NCBI GenBank assembly: GCA_033439795.1
Contig: JAUTDP010000007.1
Location: 3,286,001-3,350,000 of the forward strand
DNA from: Sordaria brevicollis
Taxonomy: Eukaryota > Ascomycota > Sordariomycetes > Sordariales > Sordariaceae
DNA: 64,000 nucleotides
Direction: 5' to 3'
Shown: in pieces, positions 46,541 to 60,030 of the stretch
Numbering within the stretch: position 1 is the stretch's first letter
Layout of the letters: each line of letters begins with the position of its first letter
Notes under the pieces: model-generated
The model's database searches: none
What the model was told of the DNA's origin: nothing
Seen by the model: the letters and a program-made list of their open reading frames with translations, nothing else
Position numbers and translations under genes: made by a program

Positions 46541-49520
46541 ATTAATTTTAAGAAAAATTTAGAACGAAGAGAAAGTCGTCGAATTTAGAATAAATTTTGA
46601 GGAATTTCCCTTTTTCTACGGAAAGGAAAATATTTTACGCTTTCTTTTTAATATATTTAAAATAATCGATTAGATTATATAAATTATATAAAATAATAAG
46701 GATAATTAGGATAAAATTTACGCTAAAGTATAAACGGAGATTTAAAATTCTATATATATTAAGAACCTAATTACTAAATACTACTTATTATAAAAATACT
46801 TTTCTAACGCCGAATTTATTATCGGTAATACTTATACTATTAATAAGATTATCGCCAACTATAATAATAAGGAAGGGATTTCGCTTCCCGCGTTTAATTA
46901 CTTATTATATAAGGGTAAATACAATTAAGCGAATTAGAATATAAATAGAAAAAAGAAACGCAATTTTTTCGCTTATTAAATTACTAATAAATTTATTCTA
47001 CTTTAATTATAACTAACCTAATTACTTTAATTATAATAATATTAAATTAATATTAATTTTTAATAAATACCTATATTATTTATAAATTACTAAATTCTCT
47101 TCTTCGTAACGTTATATTTACGAGTAAAATCGGTACGGGGAAAATATTAATTTATATTATAATACTTTTAATATAATATTTATAATTTAAATCCGATTAT
47201 AAATAAGGGAAGTTAATTAAAGCCTACCCGAGCCTTATTATATTCCCGCCGTTCTTAATACTCTAAACGTTTATTAAATTCTATTAAACGTTTAACGATT
47301 TAAAAATCTAAATTTAATACTAAAATCCTAATTAAATACCTAAAACCGATATAAAAAGGGCGTATATATTAATTAGATTAAAATTCAATAATTTAATACA
47401 AGAATATATAAAAAAAAGAGGAAATCCTATAATAATTAAGATTATTATTTTAATTACAGCTTTTACTATTATTAAGCGGTAAGTAATTAAGGATAAGAAA
47501 TCTATTCTAAAATATAATACCCTTAGGGATTATAATTTATTCTATATTGGCGTAAAGGGGCGTACGGAGGCTAATATAGGTAATAAATAATTAAAAGAAC
47601 CCGGTCAATTCGACGAAAATAATAACGAAATAAATAATAAATAATTAAATAATAAGAATAATAATTTAGCCGGTATTATAAATATAATTAAAGAAAAGGC
47701 TAGAGAATTAAAGGGTAACGTTAACCCCGAAAATAATTCTTTAAATATTTAAAATCGGTAAATCTTTATTTTAATTAAAATTCCTATTTTTATTATAATA
47801 AGAATAATAAATATAATGTATTAATATTTTATAAGCTTAAAAAGATATATACTATACAGGTTATTAAAATTAATATTACGACGATTAAAAATATTAAATT
47901 TTAAAATATTATTATTAATAAGGCCTAATTTACGAAGAATATTAATATTACGATTATTAAAGTAATTAAAATATTATTTACCTTAACCCGCTTATTATAT
48001 TCTACGACCCCTATATTAAATCGTTTCGGGGATATCCTATCGTTTATTAATTTAATTTAGGAATTAGATTTAAAGGGCGTTTTTAAACTCCCGGTTAAAT
48101 ACAAATTAATTATAAAATTAATAAATAATTGCGAATATATCAATTCCTACGACGACGGTCCCAATAATATTATTCAAATAGAAACGTTACGGGCTATTAA
48201 AAACGCCCTTTAAAAGATTAAAACTAAATAGGGTTATAAATAATAATTTCTCTACCTAGGTATTTAATAAATTATTTCGATAACGGATTTTAATAAAATT
48301 ACGGCCGGCTTATTTACTTAAATTATAAATTATATTAAAATAATAATTATTAATTGGGGGATAACAACCCCTATACGCCTCTTTAATAATATAACGATAT
48401 ATTTATCCACCGATATTCCTATTATAAAGGTATATTCTATCTATTTTAAATATAAATTAAAAAAAGAAGAAATATAATTAATTACCGATAAAATCGTTAA
48501 AAATATTTTAATAAATTTTTATAATTTTAAAATTAAAGATATTAACCCCCCTATTATTAAGGGTAACGATAAATGAATCGCCCTTAATATAACCTTAATC
48601 CGCTTAAATTAATTTTTAATATAAAATATTAAAGAATTAAAAATATTATTTTATAACTTTATTATAGGGAGGTAATTTAAAACCGATTACGTACGTTCTT
48701 TTAAAGAATTTTAAAAGAAAAAGCGCTAAAAACCTAATTACTTTAATTCGCAGCTATATATATAAAAAACCCGCTTAGGAATCGATATCGTTAACGAATT
48801 TATTAAATTTAATATCAACGGTAATTTATTATATATATTTATTAATTTAATAAAGGATATATCCTTTACGCTATATATAAATAAAGTTTAAATATTAAAA
48901 TAAACGCTCTTAAAATTACTTTTATTCGCCTAAATAATAGTTAAATATATTATAATTTATATAGAGAAAAAACGCATCCTTATAATAGCAAATTCGCCTT
49001 AATTTTAAATATAAATCCTCTCGTTCCAATTATAATTAAAATTACGACCCTATATTCTAATTAAAGTAAAATTTAATTATATATTAATAATAATATAAAA
49101 TATTATAAATACTCTTCCGGAAAGTCGGGTTAAAAATTGAAATAATTTATAATAATTAAACGTATATTTAATATAGCGAAATTATTATTAAATAAAATTA
49201 GCCGGGATGATATTTATACGTTTTAATCTTCAATTTTACTATTAACGCCGCAAATCTAAATTTATATTATTAATACTATATTAATATTAATTTAAACTTC
49301 GTCTAGAATATTAATATAATATTCTAATATATAGGCCGCCTTTATAAAATCGGATAGTAAAATATCGTAAAATAATAGCTATTTATTATATATAATATAA
49401 TTTATAATTAGATTAAAGAGAGGATCCTATATAAAGTAAATTATTCTTATATTATAATTATAATAACGATTCTATATTCTAATTATAGTAATATTTATTA
49501 ATAATTTAATTAATAAATTT
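46541..49520 (+). pseudogene. SNF2-family helicase/ATPase gene, RIP-decayed
   Basis: Three stretches read as SNF2-like parts. Near 47126 the frame gives KIGTGK, the Walker A loop; 31 codons later comes PSLIIFPPFLIL, the motif Ia strand, then TFIKFY and TFNDLKI. At 48001-48024 STTPILNR is followed by FGDILSFINLI, the motif III region. The C-terminal lobe starts near 48.92 kb (YIEKKRILIIANSP), and a frame change at about 49.05 kb leads to a region at 49.2-49.5 kb placed where motifs V-VI belong. Frames used: third near 46.56-46.98 kb, second for Walker A, first from about 47.8 kb, third after 49.08 kb; the changes could be introns or indels. Stops are mostly TAA and TAG. SNF2 ATPases move along DNA and remodel chromatin or act in repair; this copy cannot be functional. 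The substrate is unknown. Confidence 0.62.
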
Positions 49521-50487
49521 ATGAATTTATACCTAATTTTAATTTCATGGTTAAAAGTATCCTGGCCGAAATAAAATAATATTTTAAAACGTTAATAAAT
49601 TATAAGGCCGCGAAGTATTTATTATCGTAGGATTTTAATCGTTTTATTTAAGTTATTAAAACCCTTTAAAATATTAATAATTATTTTTCGCTTCGAATGC
49701 GTACGATAAGTAATTTCTATTTAAAGGTATTATTATTTATTATAATTGCTATTAAAAATAAAAATATTAATAAAATCGATTAAATTCGGTTAAAAAGGGC
49801 CTTCCCTTTAATTAAATTATACTTCGCCGACGGCGATCGAAGATTTAAACGGGTAGAAGATATTTAAAATACTTTAAGGTAAATAAAAGTTTATATTTAC
49901 GAATTATTAAATAGGTTTTCGAAGCCCGCTATTAGTAATTCGAAATTAAATATTATAAAGCGTATTAAAGAAGTAAATAAAATTTCGCTCTTTAACGAAT
50001 AGAATATAACCTTTAACGCGGAAGGCCGTAAACCGAAGGCCGAATTTATATCGAAGGAATTAAATATTAAAATAAAAAGGATTATAATTAATTTTATTAA
50101 AAAGTAATTTAATACGCTATTATCGAAAAAAATCGTTAAATAATTTATACGCGTATAAAAAGTCTTTAAAAGTTTTTAATTAATAAATATTAAAGAAGAT
50201 TCCCTTACGTTATTTTAAATTATTATTAATTTAATTATAATAAAGCGGGCGAAATCCTTTAATTTTATTTAAGAGCGGGGTAATATTAAGCGTTATAAGG
50301 TTAATAATACCTTGGATATAGTTATAACCCTTATATTATTTAATATAGAGAGTAATAATAATAATTTCGATATTTATTTTAAATTAATAATAAAAATATA
50401 TTTCGACCGTATAGAGGCTATTATAGCCGTAAACCCCGCGGACCTTATAATAATAGAATTTTCCAAATAGGTTATTAATAGTAAAAT

Positions 50488-50742
50488 TGTCACGGCGCTG
50501 GCGGACAGGGTCCCTATCTGGCGGACTAGTTGTCGCTCGGGCGGTCACCTAACAAAGGTTGACCGCACCAGCGTACGTGACTGCGTGCCGCCTTCGTAGG
50601 TCGCCCGCGCCTAGGTATAAAACCTTGGCGCGGGGCGCGCCCTTTATTCGTTTTTCTTCTTTTCTTCTTCATTTTATAATTCTATAATAGACCTAAATTT
50701 AACGTATTAAATTTATTTCTCGTAATTACATCGTTCGTAATA
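50488..50742 (+). repeat. 5' LTR of chromovirus copy 3
   Basis: 255 bp; the outer left 150 bp keeps normal GC content, the inner right end is mutated (CGTAATA). It includes TATAAAACC at about 50616-50624 as a possible core promoter. Confidence 0.88.
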
Positions 50743-50842
50743 ATTATAAGATTATTCCTAATATATTAGGGAGGTATTCAAATATCCTAAATTTATTTAC
50801 CGATTAAAGTAATTATAATATATACCTTCGTAATTAATTATA

Positions 50843-53270
50843 ATAGCGTATACCCCTAACGAGAAAGTTACTACGGTTAAGACCGTTAAACTATTTATTA
50901 CCGAGAGCGCTTAAATAAACGAAATTTAGAAGAAGAATATATCCGATAAATTCGCAATTGAATAAATTAAATTTAATATTACGGATATACCTATTATTCT
51001 TAATATAATTATTTAATAAAACGATACTTTTAAGCGTCGTTCGCTCAACGATATTATAATCGGCACCCTTAAAGAGAAATAGAATATTTAATTATATAAT
51101 ATTAATAAATTTAATTAAAGGACTATAATATTTTAGAGGATGTGGATAAAGCTATTACGTTTTTTAATTAGGAAATTACTAGTAAATTTACTAACGTTCG
51201 TTATATATTTAATACGGAGGATTTATTCGGCTTCCTATATATAAAGATTAACGTAATTACGAAGTATTAGGCCTAATATAATAAAGGTTATTTAACTTTT
51301 ACTTTTAAAATTTTAATAGCTATAGGTTAAAATTATTAGGAATAGAATAATAGTAATATTTTATTAATAGATTTCGATATTTTTGAATTTATTATCGAAG
51401 ATTTTAAAAACGTACGTACTATTTTCGAAGAAATTAAATTACGAACTATTTTAATTAAGGTTATTCTTTTTTAATAATAAAGATATTAAATTATCGTTAT
51501 TAATTTAAATACTAATTTAAAATAAATATACGAATATACTACTAATTTATTAAAATATTAAAAGGGTATTAAGATAAATAATGAACGTTTTTATAAAAAT
51601 TTGCGTAAATAATAAAGTAAGAATATATTCCTAACGTATTAATTATTAAAGGCCCGTAGAAGTAAAGATCCCGATTTCGAACCGGACGATTACGAGACTT
51701 TACGTTATAAAAACGCTACGTTATGCGAAAAGAACCGTAAATTTTAAATTTAATTTATTATATTACGTTAAATTACCAATTATTTTAATAAAGGAATTTA
51801 AAATAATATTCCGTCTAACGACGGTTAAAACGATAATTTATCTAACGATAGAGAAATTTAAAATAATACCCCGTTTAACGACGATTATATTAATAAATAA
51901 AATATCCCTTATAAATAAAAAGATAGTTCCTCAATTAAGGATTACCCTTTTTATCCCCATTTTTTAATTAAATAAAACGAAACCCGTTATAATTTAATTG
52001 AAAAAGAGAAGGAATTCGTTAAAATTAAGGATAATTTAATAACTATAAAAATCTAAATTAAAAAATTAGGAGGAATAATAATTATTTAGAATAATAATAT
52101 AACCGATTTATATATTATAATTATTATTTTAATTAAAGAGAATATCGACTTTTATAAGGAAAATACTAATTTTTATAAGAAGAAGGTCGTTTTTTTAATT
52201 CCCGAAAATTTTAAACGCTATAATTATATTAATTATACCGATTATAACGAAAATAATAACGAAAGAGGTTATTATAAAGAGACCTTTATTACCGATTTTT
52301 CTATAATTAGCCGTAAACGTTTATTAATTAAAGAAAAGGATCCGCTTTATTTCTATAATAAGAAGGATAAAAATATTATTACTTTCGATATTTAATATCG
52401 TTATATTTTTAATAAATTTAAATTGAACGCCGATTATTTTTTTAATAACGAAGCTAAGAAAATATATATTAAAAACCGTACTATTAGTAAAATTACCCAA
52501 GACTTCGAACCTTACTTCGCCGACGGCCTTTATAATATTAAAACCTTTAACGAATTATTAGCCTATTTACGTACCGAATATTACAATTACAATTATAAGG
52601 AAAAAGCTATTTATAAATTTAATAATTTAAAATTCGAAATAAATAATAATTTTTAGGAATTCCGTAATAAATTCGTTCGCTTAGCCGGAGAATACAATCG
52701 CCCGCCCAATTTATAGAAATAAAAATTTAATTAAAAGCTTTCCGGCAATATTTAAAACGCCTTTCTTTAGGGATATAAATAAAAAAATATAATTTTTAAT
52801 TAATATATTTTAATAATTAAAAAAGCAATCGAAATTAATTAACGTATTTTTTATAATAATAAAATTAAGAAGGATAATAAAGAAAAGGATAAGAATACTT
52901 CCTCTTTTTCGAATTCGTTTAATAAGGTTAAGGGTTTTAATAATATTAATAAAAATTTTAATAATATTATTAATAATAGTATTAATATTAATAATAGTAA
53001 TTGAAATAGTTCCCGTTACGCCCCTAATATAATTTGTAAAAAGGTTTGTAAATTATTCGAAGGAAATAAGTATTTTATATATAAGGAAATTAAATACCGT
53101 TTTTATAATTATTCTAACCGCTATAGCGGTAATTTTAACCGTATTAACGAATTCGTCGATTATTACGGCCGTAAAAATAAAAAGGATAATAAGCCGGCCG
53201 ATAATAAAGTGGAAAATTAATTACCCTAAGAATATTAAATTCCTTCTTAAGGATTAAATTAATAAGTATT
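50843..53270 (+). pseudogene. gag remnant of chromovirus copy 3
   Basis: Starts with ATA for ATG and the same KxVT-type opening as copy 1. The longest uninterrupted part is 52423-52656, 77 codons, with DFEPYFADGLYNIKTFNELL, a Gag capsid-like stretch. A frame shift to the -1 frame into pol occurs near 53.27 kb, at a position equivalent to that in copy 1. Confidence 0.68.
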
Positions 53271-56200
53271 TATTTTAAAAAAAACTTAAAAAAAATATTA
53301 CCGGAGAAAATAAAAGTAAATAAAAGATTTTTAAAAAATTATTTAAGTGGGTTAATTTTAATTACGTCCTATATTATAGTAGGTAATAATAGAAAAACTT
53401 TATTTACGAACGATACATTTATTAATTTAGGAATAAATAATAATATTTTTATAAATAAGGATTTTATAAATAATATAATAAAATAAAGAGTAAAAAGATT
53501 ATATAGGTTCTAACTTTACGCTATAGGAAATTATATTAAATAATATAACGAAACGATTAATTAATATTTAAGAGGATTAATTAAAGTATAAAGTTAGAAA
53601 TTTAATAAAGAAGTAATAATTATCGTTAATTCGGGTTATAACGTTATCCTAAGTAAATATTAATTAAAAAAATATAAAATTTTAATAAACGTTATTAATA
53701 TTAAATTAAATTTCGATAAAATAATTATTATTCTTTTAATATTTAATAAATGGATTTCCAAATTCGAAGCCTTCGCCGATATAATTCCCTCTTTATTATT
53801 TTTAATAAAATATAGCCGACCGACCGAATTCTTCGAAGAATTTAAGGAGAGACCTATTTAATTAAAAGAAAACGAGAATTTAATAAAGATAAAATACGAA
53901 TTAATAAATTAATACGCTTTATAACGGGAAAATAATATAATATTTACGCAACGCGAATATATTAACATATTCGAAACCGAATAAAAGAATAATCCCTATT
54001 AAGGAGAAAATGCGCGTAACCGATACCGATTAAAATATAACGGCGTAAAATAATATAAATATTATAACGACTTTACCGTCGTTAATATTAACGGTTTTTT
54101 TATATTTATTAAACGAAAATATATAAAAGTTATTAACCTCTATAAATTCGACCGATTCATCGACGATTAAAAAAGATAAATTTTCGTTAAAGATAAAATA
54201 GAATTATATAAGCGAATTAAAAAAGAAATCCCGGAATACGCTTATAAATATTTAAATATATTTAATAAGAAAGAATTTAATATTTTACTAAATTATTATA
54301 TTAGCGATTATAAAATTAATTTAATAAATAGAGCGAAACCCGAAGATTTTAATTATAATTTATTATATAAAATATTAATAAACGATTTGGAAATTTATTA
54401 GAAATACGTTAATAAAATATTAATTAAAGGCTTTTTCGAAAATAATTTAGTATTTTAGGCCGTACTTATCCTTTTTACGTTTAAGGTTAATAGTAAGTTA
54501 AAGTTCTATATCGATTATCGAAAATTTAATATTATTATTAAAAAAGACCGGTATTTACTACCGTTAATCGATAAAATTATTATTAAGATTAATTAAATAA
54601 AGATTTTTTCGAAAATTGATATTAAATAGGCTTTCTATCGAATTTATATATATCCGGACGATAAAGAATTTACAATATTCCGAATAAAATACGGCGCTTA
54701 TAAATATAAAATCTTACCCTTTAGGTTAATTAATAAGCTATTAATATTTTAACGCTATATTAACGAAACGTTAATAAATTATTTTAACGATTTTTATAAT
54801 ATATATATCGATAATATCTTTATCTTTTCGAATAACCTAAAAGAGTATAAAATCTACGTTAAGAAGGTATTAGCCAAATTAGAAGCGGCCGGCCTATAAA
54901 CGGATTCAAATAAATGCGAATTTTATATTAAGAAGATTAAATTCTTAAATTTTATTATTAAAATTAATAGCGTATTAATAAACCTTTAAAAAATCGTAAT
55001 TATAAAGGATTAATAAATCTTAACGAATATACGAAGGATATAATTTTTCTTAAATTTCTATAATTTCTATAAACGCTTCGTTAAAGATTATAATTGAATA
55101 GTAAAATTTTTAATAATTATAATTAAAAAGGGAAAAATCTTTAATTAGAATAAAAATTATTAGGCTACGTTTAAAAAATTTAAAAGTCGTTTATTATTAG
55201 CGCTTATTTTAATTTATTTTTAATACGAACGCTTAATACGTATAAAAACGGACGCGTTCGATAGAATAATAGCCGGCGTACTATTATAATTAATCGATAA
55301 CGAATAACGACCGGTCGCTTTTTATTTAAAAATAATGTACGGTATAAAGTATAATTATTTTATTTATAATAGAGAATTAATAATTATTATTAAAATTTTA
55401 TAATATTAGAGAATTAAATTTATTAATTTATACGAACCTTTTTTAATTTTAACGGATAATAAAGCTTTTAAATAATTTAATATTAAAAGATTTTTAAATT
55501 TATAATAAATTAGGTAGGCCGAATTCTTATTTTAATATTATTTCGTTATTTTTTACCGGTTAAAAAAGAAAAATAATATAATGGACGTATTATTAAGGAA
55601 GGTAAAAAATTTAAAGAGTTAGAAGGTAAAGTAGGAAATATAGAAGACTTTTTAAATCTTTAAGAATTTCGATAATAATCGGATAATATAGCCTAATAGT
55701 ATAATTAATAATATTAATACGGTCTATACGTCGATTATATTTCTAAGTACGGCTATTATAAAAATTAATTCTAAAATTGTAGAGGGAACCCGGGAAAAAC
55801 GATTAGAAGGCTATTTACTTATAGATCGTTTTATTTTCGAGAATAAAATTTACCCGGATTTAAAAATCTATTAAAATATAATTAAAAAGGGGGAGAACGG
55901 GTATCGATTTATTATTAATAAGATTCTTACCTATTTCGATAAATTTATTATATTACTTAGTACCTTAAAAATTTAAATTATTTACGAATTATATATAAAG
56001 ATTATTACTATTTATTTAGACCGAAATAAAATAAAACGTTTAATATCTATATAATATTAATAATTAGGAATAATTAGTAACGTCGATCGCTTTATTATTA
56101 ATTACGTAATATATTATATTTCGAAGGTTTCCCGGGATAAAACCCCCGGTAAATTAAAATTTATCCCGACGGTTTAATATATTTAATAAAATTTAATTAT

Positions 56201-57450
56201 AAATTTTAAAATTATATTTAAAAATAAACGAAGATTCGATAATATATTCGTAATAATAAATCGATTAAATAAAGTATTATAAATTATCCTTTATTTTATA
56301 ATAATAATAGCCTAAAATATAACCCGTATATATTACGAAGGCCTTTATTATATTTATAAATTATTAAACGAAATTATTTCGGATAGAAGCCCCTAATTCG
56401 TATTGGATTTTATAAACGAATTAATTAAAATTCTAAATATTAAATAGAAATTAGCCTCCTCGGGATATAATTAAATTACGGGGTAGGTTAAAATTATAAA
56501 CGAATATTTCGATTTACGTTTTTATCCTTTTATTAATTATTTTTAAAATAATTAGTTAAACGCGATCCCGGTAATAGATACGGTATAAATAAAAATACCG
56601 TATAATAATTTAAGAGGAATATAATTATATAAAATATTAAAAGGATTTTTAATATTTAGAATTTTAAATTAAGAGGTTCGAATTAATTTTAACGGCGTAT
56701 AATTAATAATTAGAGAAAGGTTTAACCGGAAAGACGCGTAAAGTTTAATAAATTGGATCCGAAGATACGTAAATAAAGTAAAAGAATTTATTATTAAAAT
56801 TTAAGAGCGGATAATTAAATAATTAAATAAATATCGACGCGTCCCGGATTTTAAACTTAGTAATAGGGTATTTATTATTAAATAGAGCGAATTAATAAAC
56901 CGGTTAAATTATAAATTCGATTTTCTTTTAACGAATTAATATTTTAAAATTAAAGAAAAATATAATTATTCGTTTCGGTTAGAGGTATTAGAAAATTAAA
57001 GAAGAATAGATATTTTCTATATTAATAAATTTCGGAAATATTTTAATAATTTATTACCCGGTTAAAAATTAGAAAAACCGGTAAGGGAATATATAAAAAA
57101 TAATATCGAATAAGAAATAAAAGAAATTTTAATTTTTTAAATATATTTTAATAAATTTTAATACCGAATAAATTAGAAAAGATATAACCCGGACCCGAAG
57201 TTTTATAACGTTAAGAATTTTAAAAATTTATTTAAATTATTATAAATTTATTATAAAGCGTATTTAAAATATTTAAGCTTATTATTATATTTAGAAGAAT
57301 AATTATAGAAAGCGGAGGTAAAAAAATTCGATAAAAATTATTTATATAATAATATCCTTTTAAAAAAGGGTACGAAGAAGTTAAAGAAGATAGTAAACGC
57401 TAGGAAATAAGGGACCTATTTTATATATAATAATAATTCTAATATTTCGA
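53271..57450 (+). pseudogene. pol remnant of chromovirus copy 3
   Basis: Counterpart of the copy 1 pol: protease segment near 53.40-53.47 kb (FINLGINNNIFI), reverse transcriptase at 54.4-55.1 kb with YIDN (the mutated catalytic box), RNase H, integrase at about 56.2-56.6 kb and chromodomain end at 57.10-57.35 kb. Many RIP-type stops. Confidence 0.75.
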
Positions 57451-57486
57451 AAATTCGGGGCGAATTTTTTTCGAAGGGGGGGGTAA

Positions 57487-57741
57487 TATTACAGCGTTAA
57501 TAAATAAGGTCCCTATTTAGCGGACCGGTTATCGTTCGGGCGGTTATTTAATAAAGGTTAACCGTATTAACGTACGTAACTACGTGCCGCCTTCGTAGGT
57601 CGCCCGCGCTTAGGTATAAAACCTTGGCGCGGGGCGCGCCCTTTGTTTGTTTTTCTTCTTTTCTTCTTTATTTTGTAATTCTATAATAGATTTGGATTCA
57701 ATGTATTAAGCTTGTCTCTCGTGATTACGTCGCTCGTGACA
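57487..57741 (+). repeat. 3' LTR of chromovirus copy 3
   Basis: 255 bp; the left (inner) half is mutated, and the last about 100 bp is almost unmutated, retaining TpG sites such as TTGTCTCTCGTGATTACG. Confidence 0.88.
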
Positions 57742-58200
57742 AAAATTAATAATTTTATTCCGGATAATATTTTTATTTAAATATTTAAACGTATAGAATT
57801 TTTCGAATAAGGATTCGCTAATAAATATTTTAACGCTTAGAAAATTTATTTTATACTTATATATATTCGTAAAATTTAAAGCGAAAATAGGTTTAATAAT
57901 TTGAAGGGTAAGGCTATTTTAGAAAATTCTTATTTTAAATATATGAAAATCCTTCGGTAAGCTTTTAGATAAATTTACGTATTAAAGGATATAATCGCGG
58001 ATGAAAATACTTCTAATATTAATAATATTAATTAGCGACCCTATATTATTAAAGCCGAATTGCGTATTTTTTAAATTGGCTGTAATTGGTTTATAAAGGC
58101 GCTAAAGAAACGATACCCTAAGTTAATAAATAATACCGGATAGTACGTTTAAATTATAAAATCGCGCTTAAATTTTAATAAAATGGATTTAGTACGATTT

Positions 58201-58512
58201 ATTAATATTATTATAATTAGAATAATATTTCGCGGGGACGAAAGTAATTTTAAATAAATAATTATTTCCGATAGAGCGATTAATAATATTATAATTAGAG
58301 TAATATTTCGCGGGGACGAAGGTAACCCTAAATAAGCGATTATTCCCAATAAAGCGATTAATAATATTATAATTAAAATAATATTTCGCGGGGACGAAGG
58401 TAATTTTAAGTAAACGATTATTCCTAATAGAATAATTAATAATATTATAATTAGAATAATATTTCGCGGGGACGAGGGTAATTCTAAATAAACGATTATT
58501 TTTAATAAAGCG
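58201..58512 (+). repeat. Four tandem 78-bp (26-codon) repeats
   Basis: Exactly four 78-bp units; the marker CGCGGGGACG sits at 58231, 58309, 58387 and 58465. Because 78 is a multiple of three the repeat is in frame with the surrounding long ORF and encodes a unit containing I-F-R-G-D-E-G-N and I-I-P-N-K-A-I. It is relatively GC-rich for this zone. Confidence 0.9.
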
Positions 58513-60030
58513 ATAATTATTAGATCCCCGAATATAAATAATATTAACGATGGAGAAGCGATTATTATCGCCTTTTTAATAAACGTAATAATTAATATTA
58601 AAAGTAATAACGTTGTTATATTCGATATATTAATTAATAATTCTTTTAATAGTATTTATATTGAGCGTATTATAATAGCGGATTGTATTAAATAAATAGA
58701 AAATATACTTTTTATCGCTTTAGTTAATTTAAAGGACGTTCTGAATATCGTTGTTATTAATTTTCTAGTTAAAAAATTATAAGAAGTTAAAACCGAATTA
58801 ATAGGGGATAAAATTGTTATTTAATCCCTAATATATAAGTTTATTCTTTAAAAGGCTAAATACAACGAAGAAGTTAAAATAGTTTAGGAATTTTATATCG
58901 CTATTTAATATTTAAAGGATAAATAGTATATTAATAATATTGGTAAAGGGCCGATTTAAGAAATATATATTATTAGGTAGGAAAAGGTTTTTAATATTAT
59001 TATCTATTTAGTAATTTATATCGCCTAATAATATAATTTTATTATATAATATATAATTAATTTATTAAATAGCGGTAGGAAACTTTATTTAGAATTAGAA
59101 GAATATATTTAGGCTTACGATTACGAATATAATTTTATAATAAATAAGAAAAATAGTAAAGCGGCGGTTAAATTACCTTCCTATTTTACTAAGGTAGTAA
59201 TTACGTATATTTTTCGGATAAAAATTATTAAATCGTAATATATTTAAATTATAGCGTAAAAAAATAAATAGTAAATGAATTTTATATATCGTATAATATT
59301 TACTTTATTTTATTAATCATTAAGGTAGGAATTTCGGAATAAAATTTGCAGATAGGAATTATAAATGAGCGATAAATTTTACTTATTATAATTTATAATA
59401 GTAAATAAATATTTAATTATTATATAACGATTATTTATAATCATAAATTTAATAATTAATATTACTTATTTAGTATTAAAGCGCTTTATTAAATAATTTT
59501 GCGGAAAATTACGAATAAAAAAATTAATAATATAATAAATTAAAATAATATATTATTAATACTTACTTTAATTGTTTTTTACCCGTAATATTCCGCTTAT
59601 TAAAATATAAAAAACTATTTAATTCGTTCGCTTAACGGTTATATTTATAACGATATATAATTAGGCCTTTATTCGATATATTAATCGGTATAGGGTAAAT
59701 ATTAAATTAGGAATTATATATATATATAATTAGGGTAAATTACTTTATAGGTTTATTATTAAGGATATATAGTATTTCGATTAATAATTGGTTATAAAAT
59801 AAGAGAAATAGTAAAACGGATAAATTCTATTTAATAAATTTAACGCCGGTATTATAAATTAATAATTAAATATTAGATATATTCTAATTTAATATATTTA
59901 CGTATTTATATAGAATTTCCGTTTAATATTTATTTCCGGCGCCCTATATAATATCCTACGTAAATATTATTATTTCGACGAAGAAAATCCCTAATATATA
60001 ATTCACTATTAAAATAATACGTAAAATATA

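Larger units (their letters stand above)
50488..57741 (+). mobile_element. Chromovirus copy 3, complete, TSD AAAAT
   Basis: A 7254-bp element with 255-bp LTRs. Left tip TGTCACGG and right tip CGTGACA are both unmutated, giving the cleanest TG...CA ends in the family. It is flanked by AAAAT at 50483-50487 and 57742-57746. The polypurine tract is at about 57473-57483. It is inserted inside the unrecognised long ORF. Confidence 0.92.
49561..60030 (+). pseudogene. Unrecognised long ORF with 26-codon repeats, split by chromovirus copy 3
   Basis: One frame runs from about 49561 to the insertion point at 50487 and continues at 57747, in phase, to roughly 60 kb, about 1060 codons. The left part includes FADGDRRFKRVED (about 49.83 kb) and FNAEGRKPKAEFISKE (about 50.01 kb). 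The right part has four 26-codon repeats (58201-58512) and then charged segments such as KAKYNEEVKIV and LYLELEEYI. The last 0.8 kb has denser stops, so the true end may be nearer 59.3 kb. It may be more than one gene. I do not recognise the family. Its plus-strand position after the SNF2-like gene suggests the two belong to the same element. Confidence 0.5.

Noticed and set aside
58149..58349. 66-codon minus-strand frame with SSPRN repeats
   Set aside because: Reverse reading of the 78-bp tandem repeats; the plus strand frame is continuous with flanking sequence.
58201..58512. CRISPR-like array
   Set aside because: The units are contiguous 78-bp tandem repeats in a fungal genome without unique spacers; they are in-frame coding repeats.
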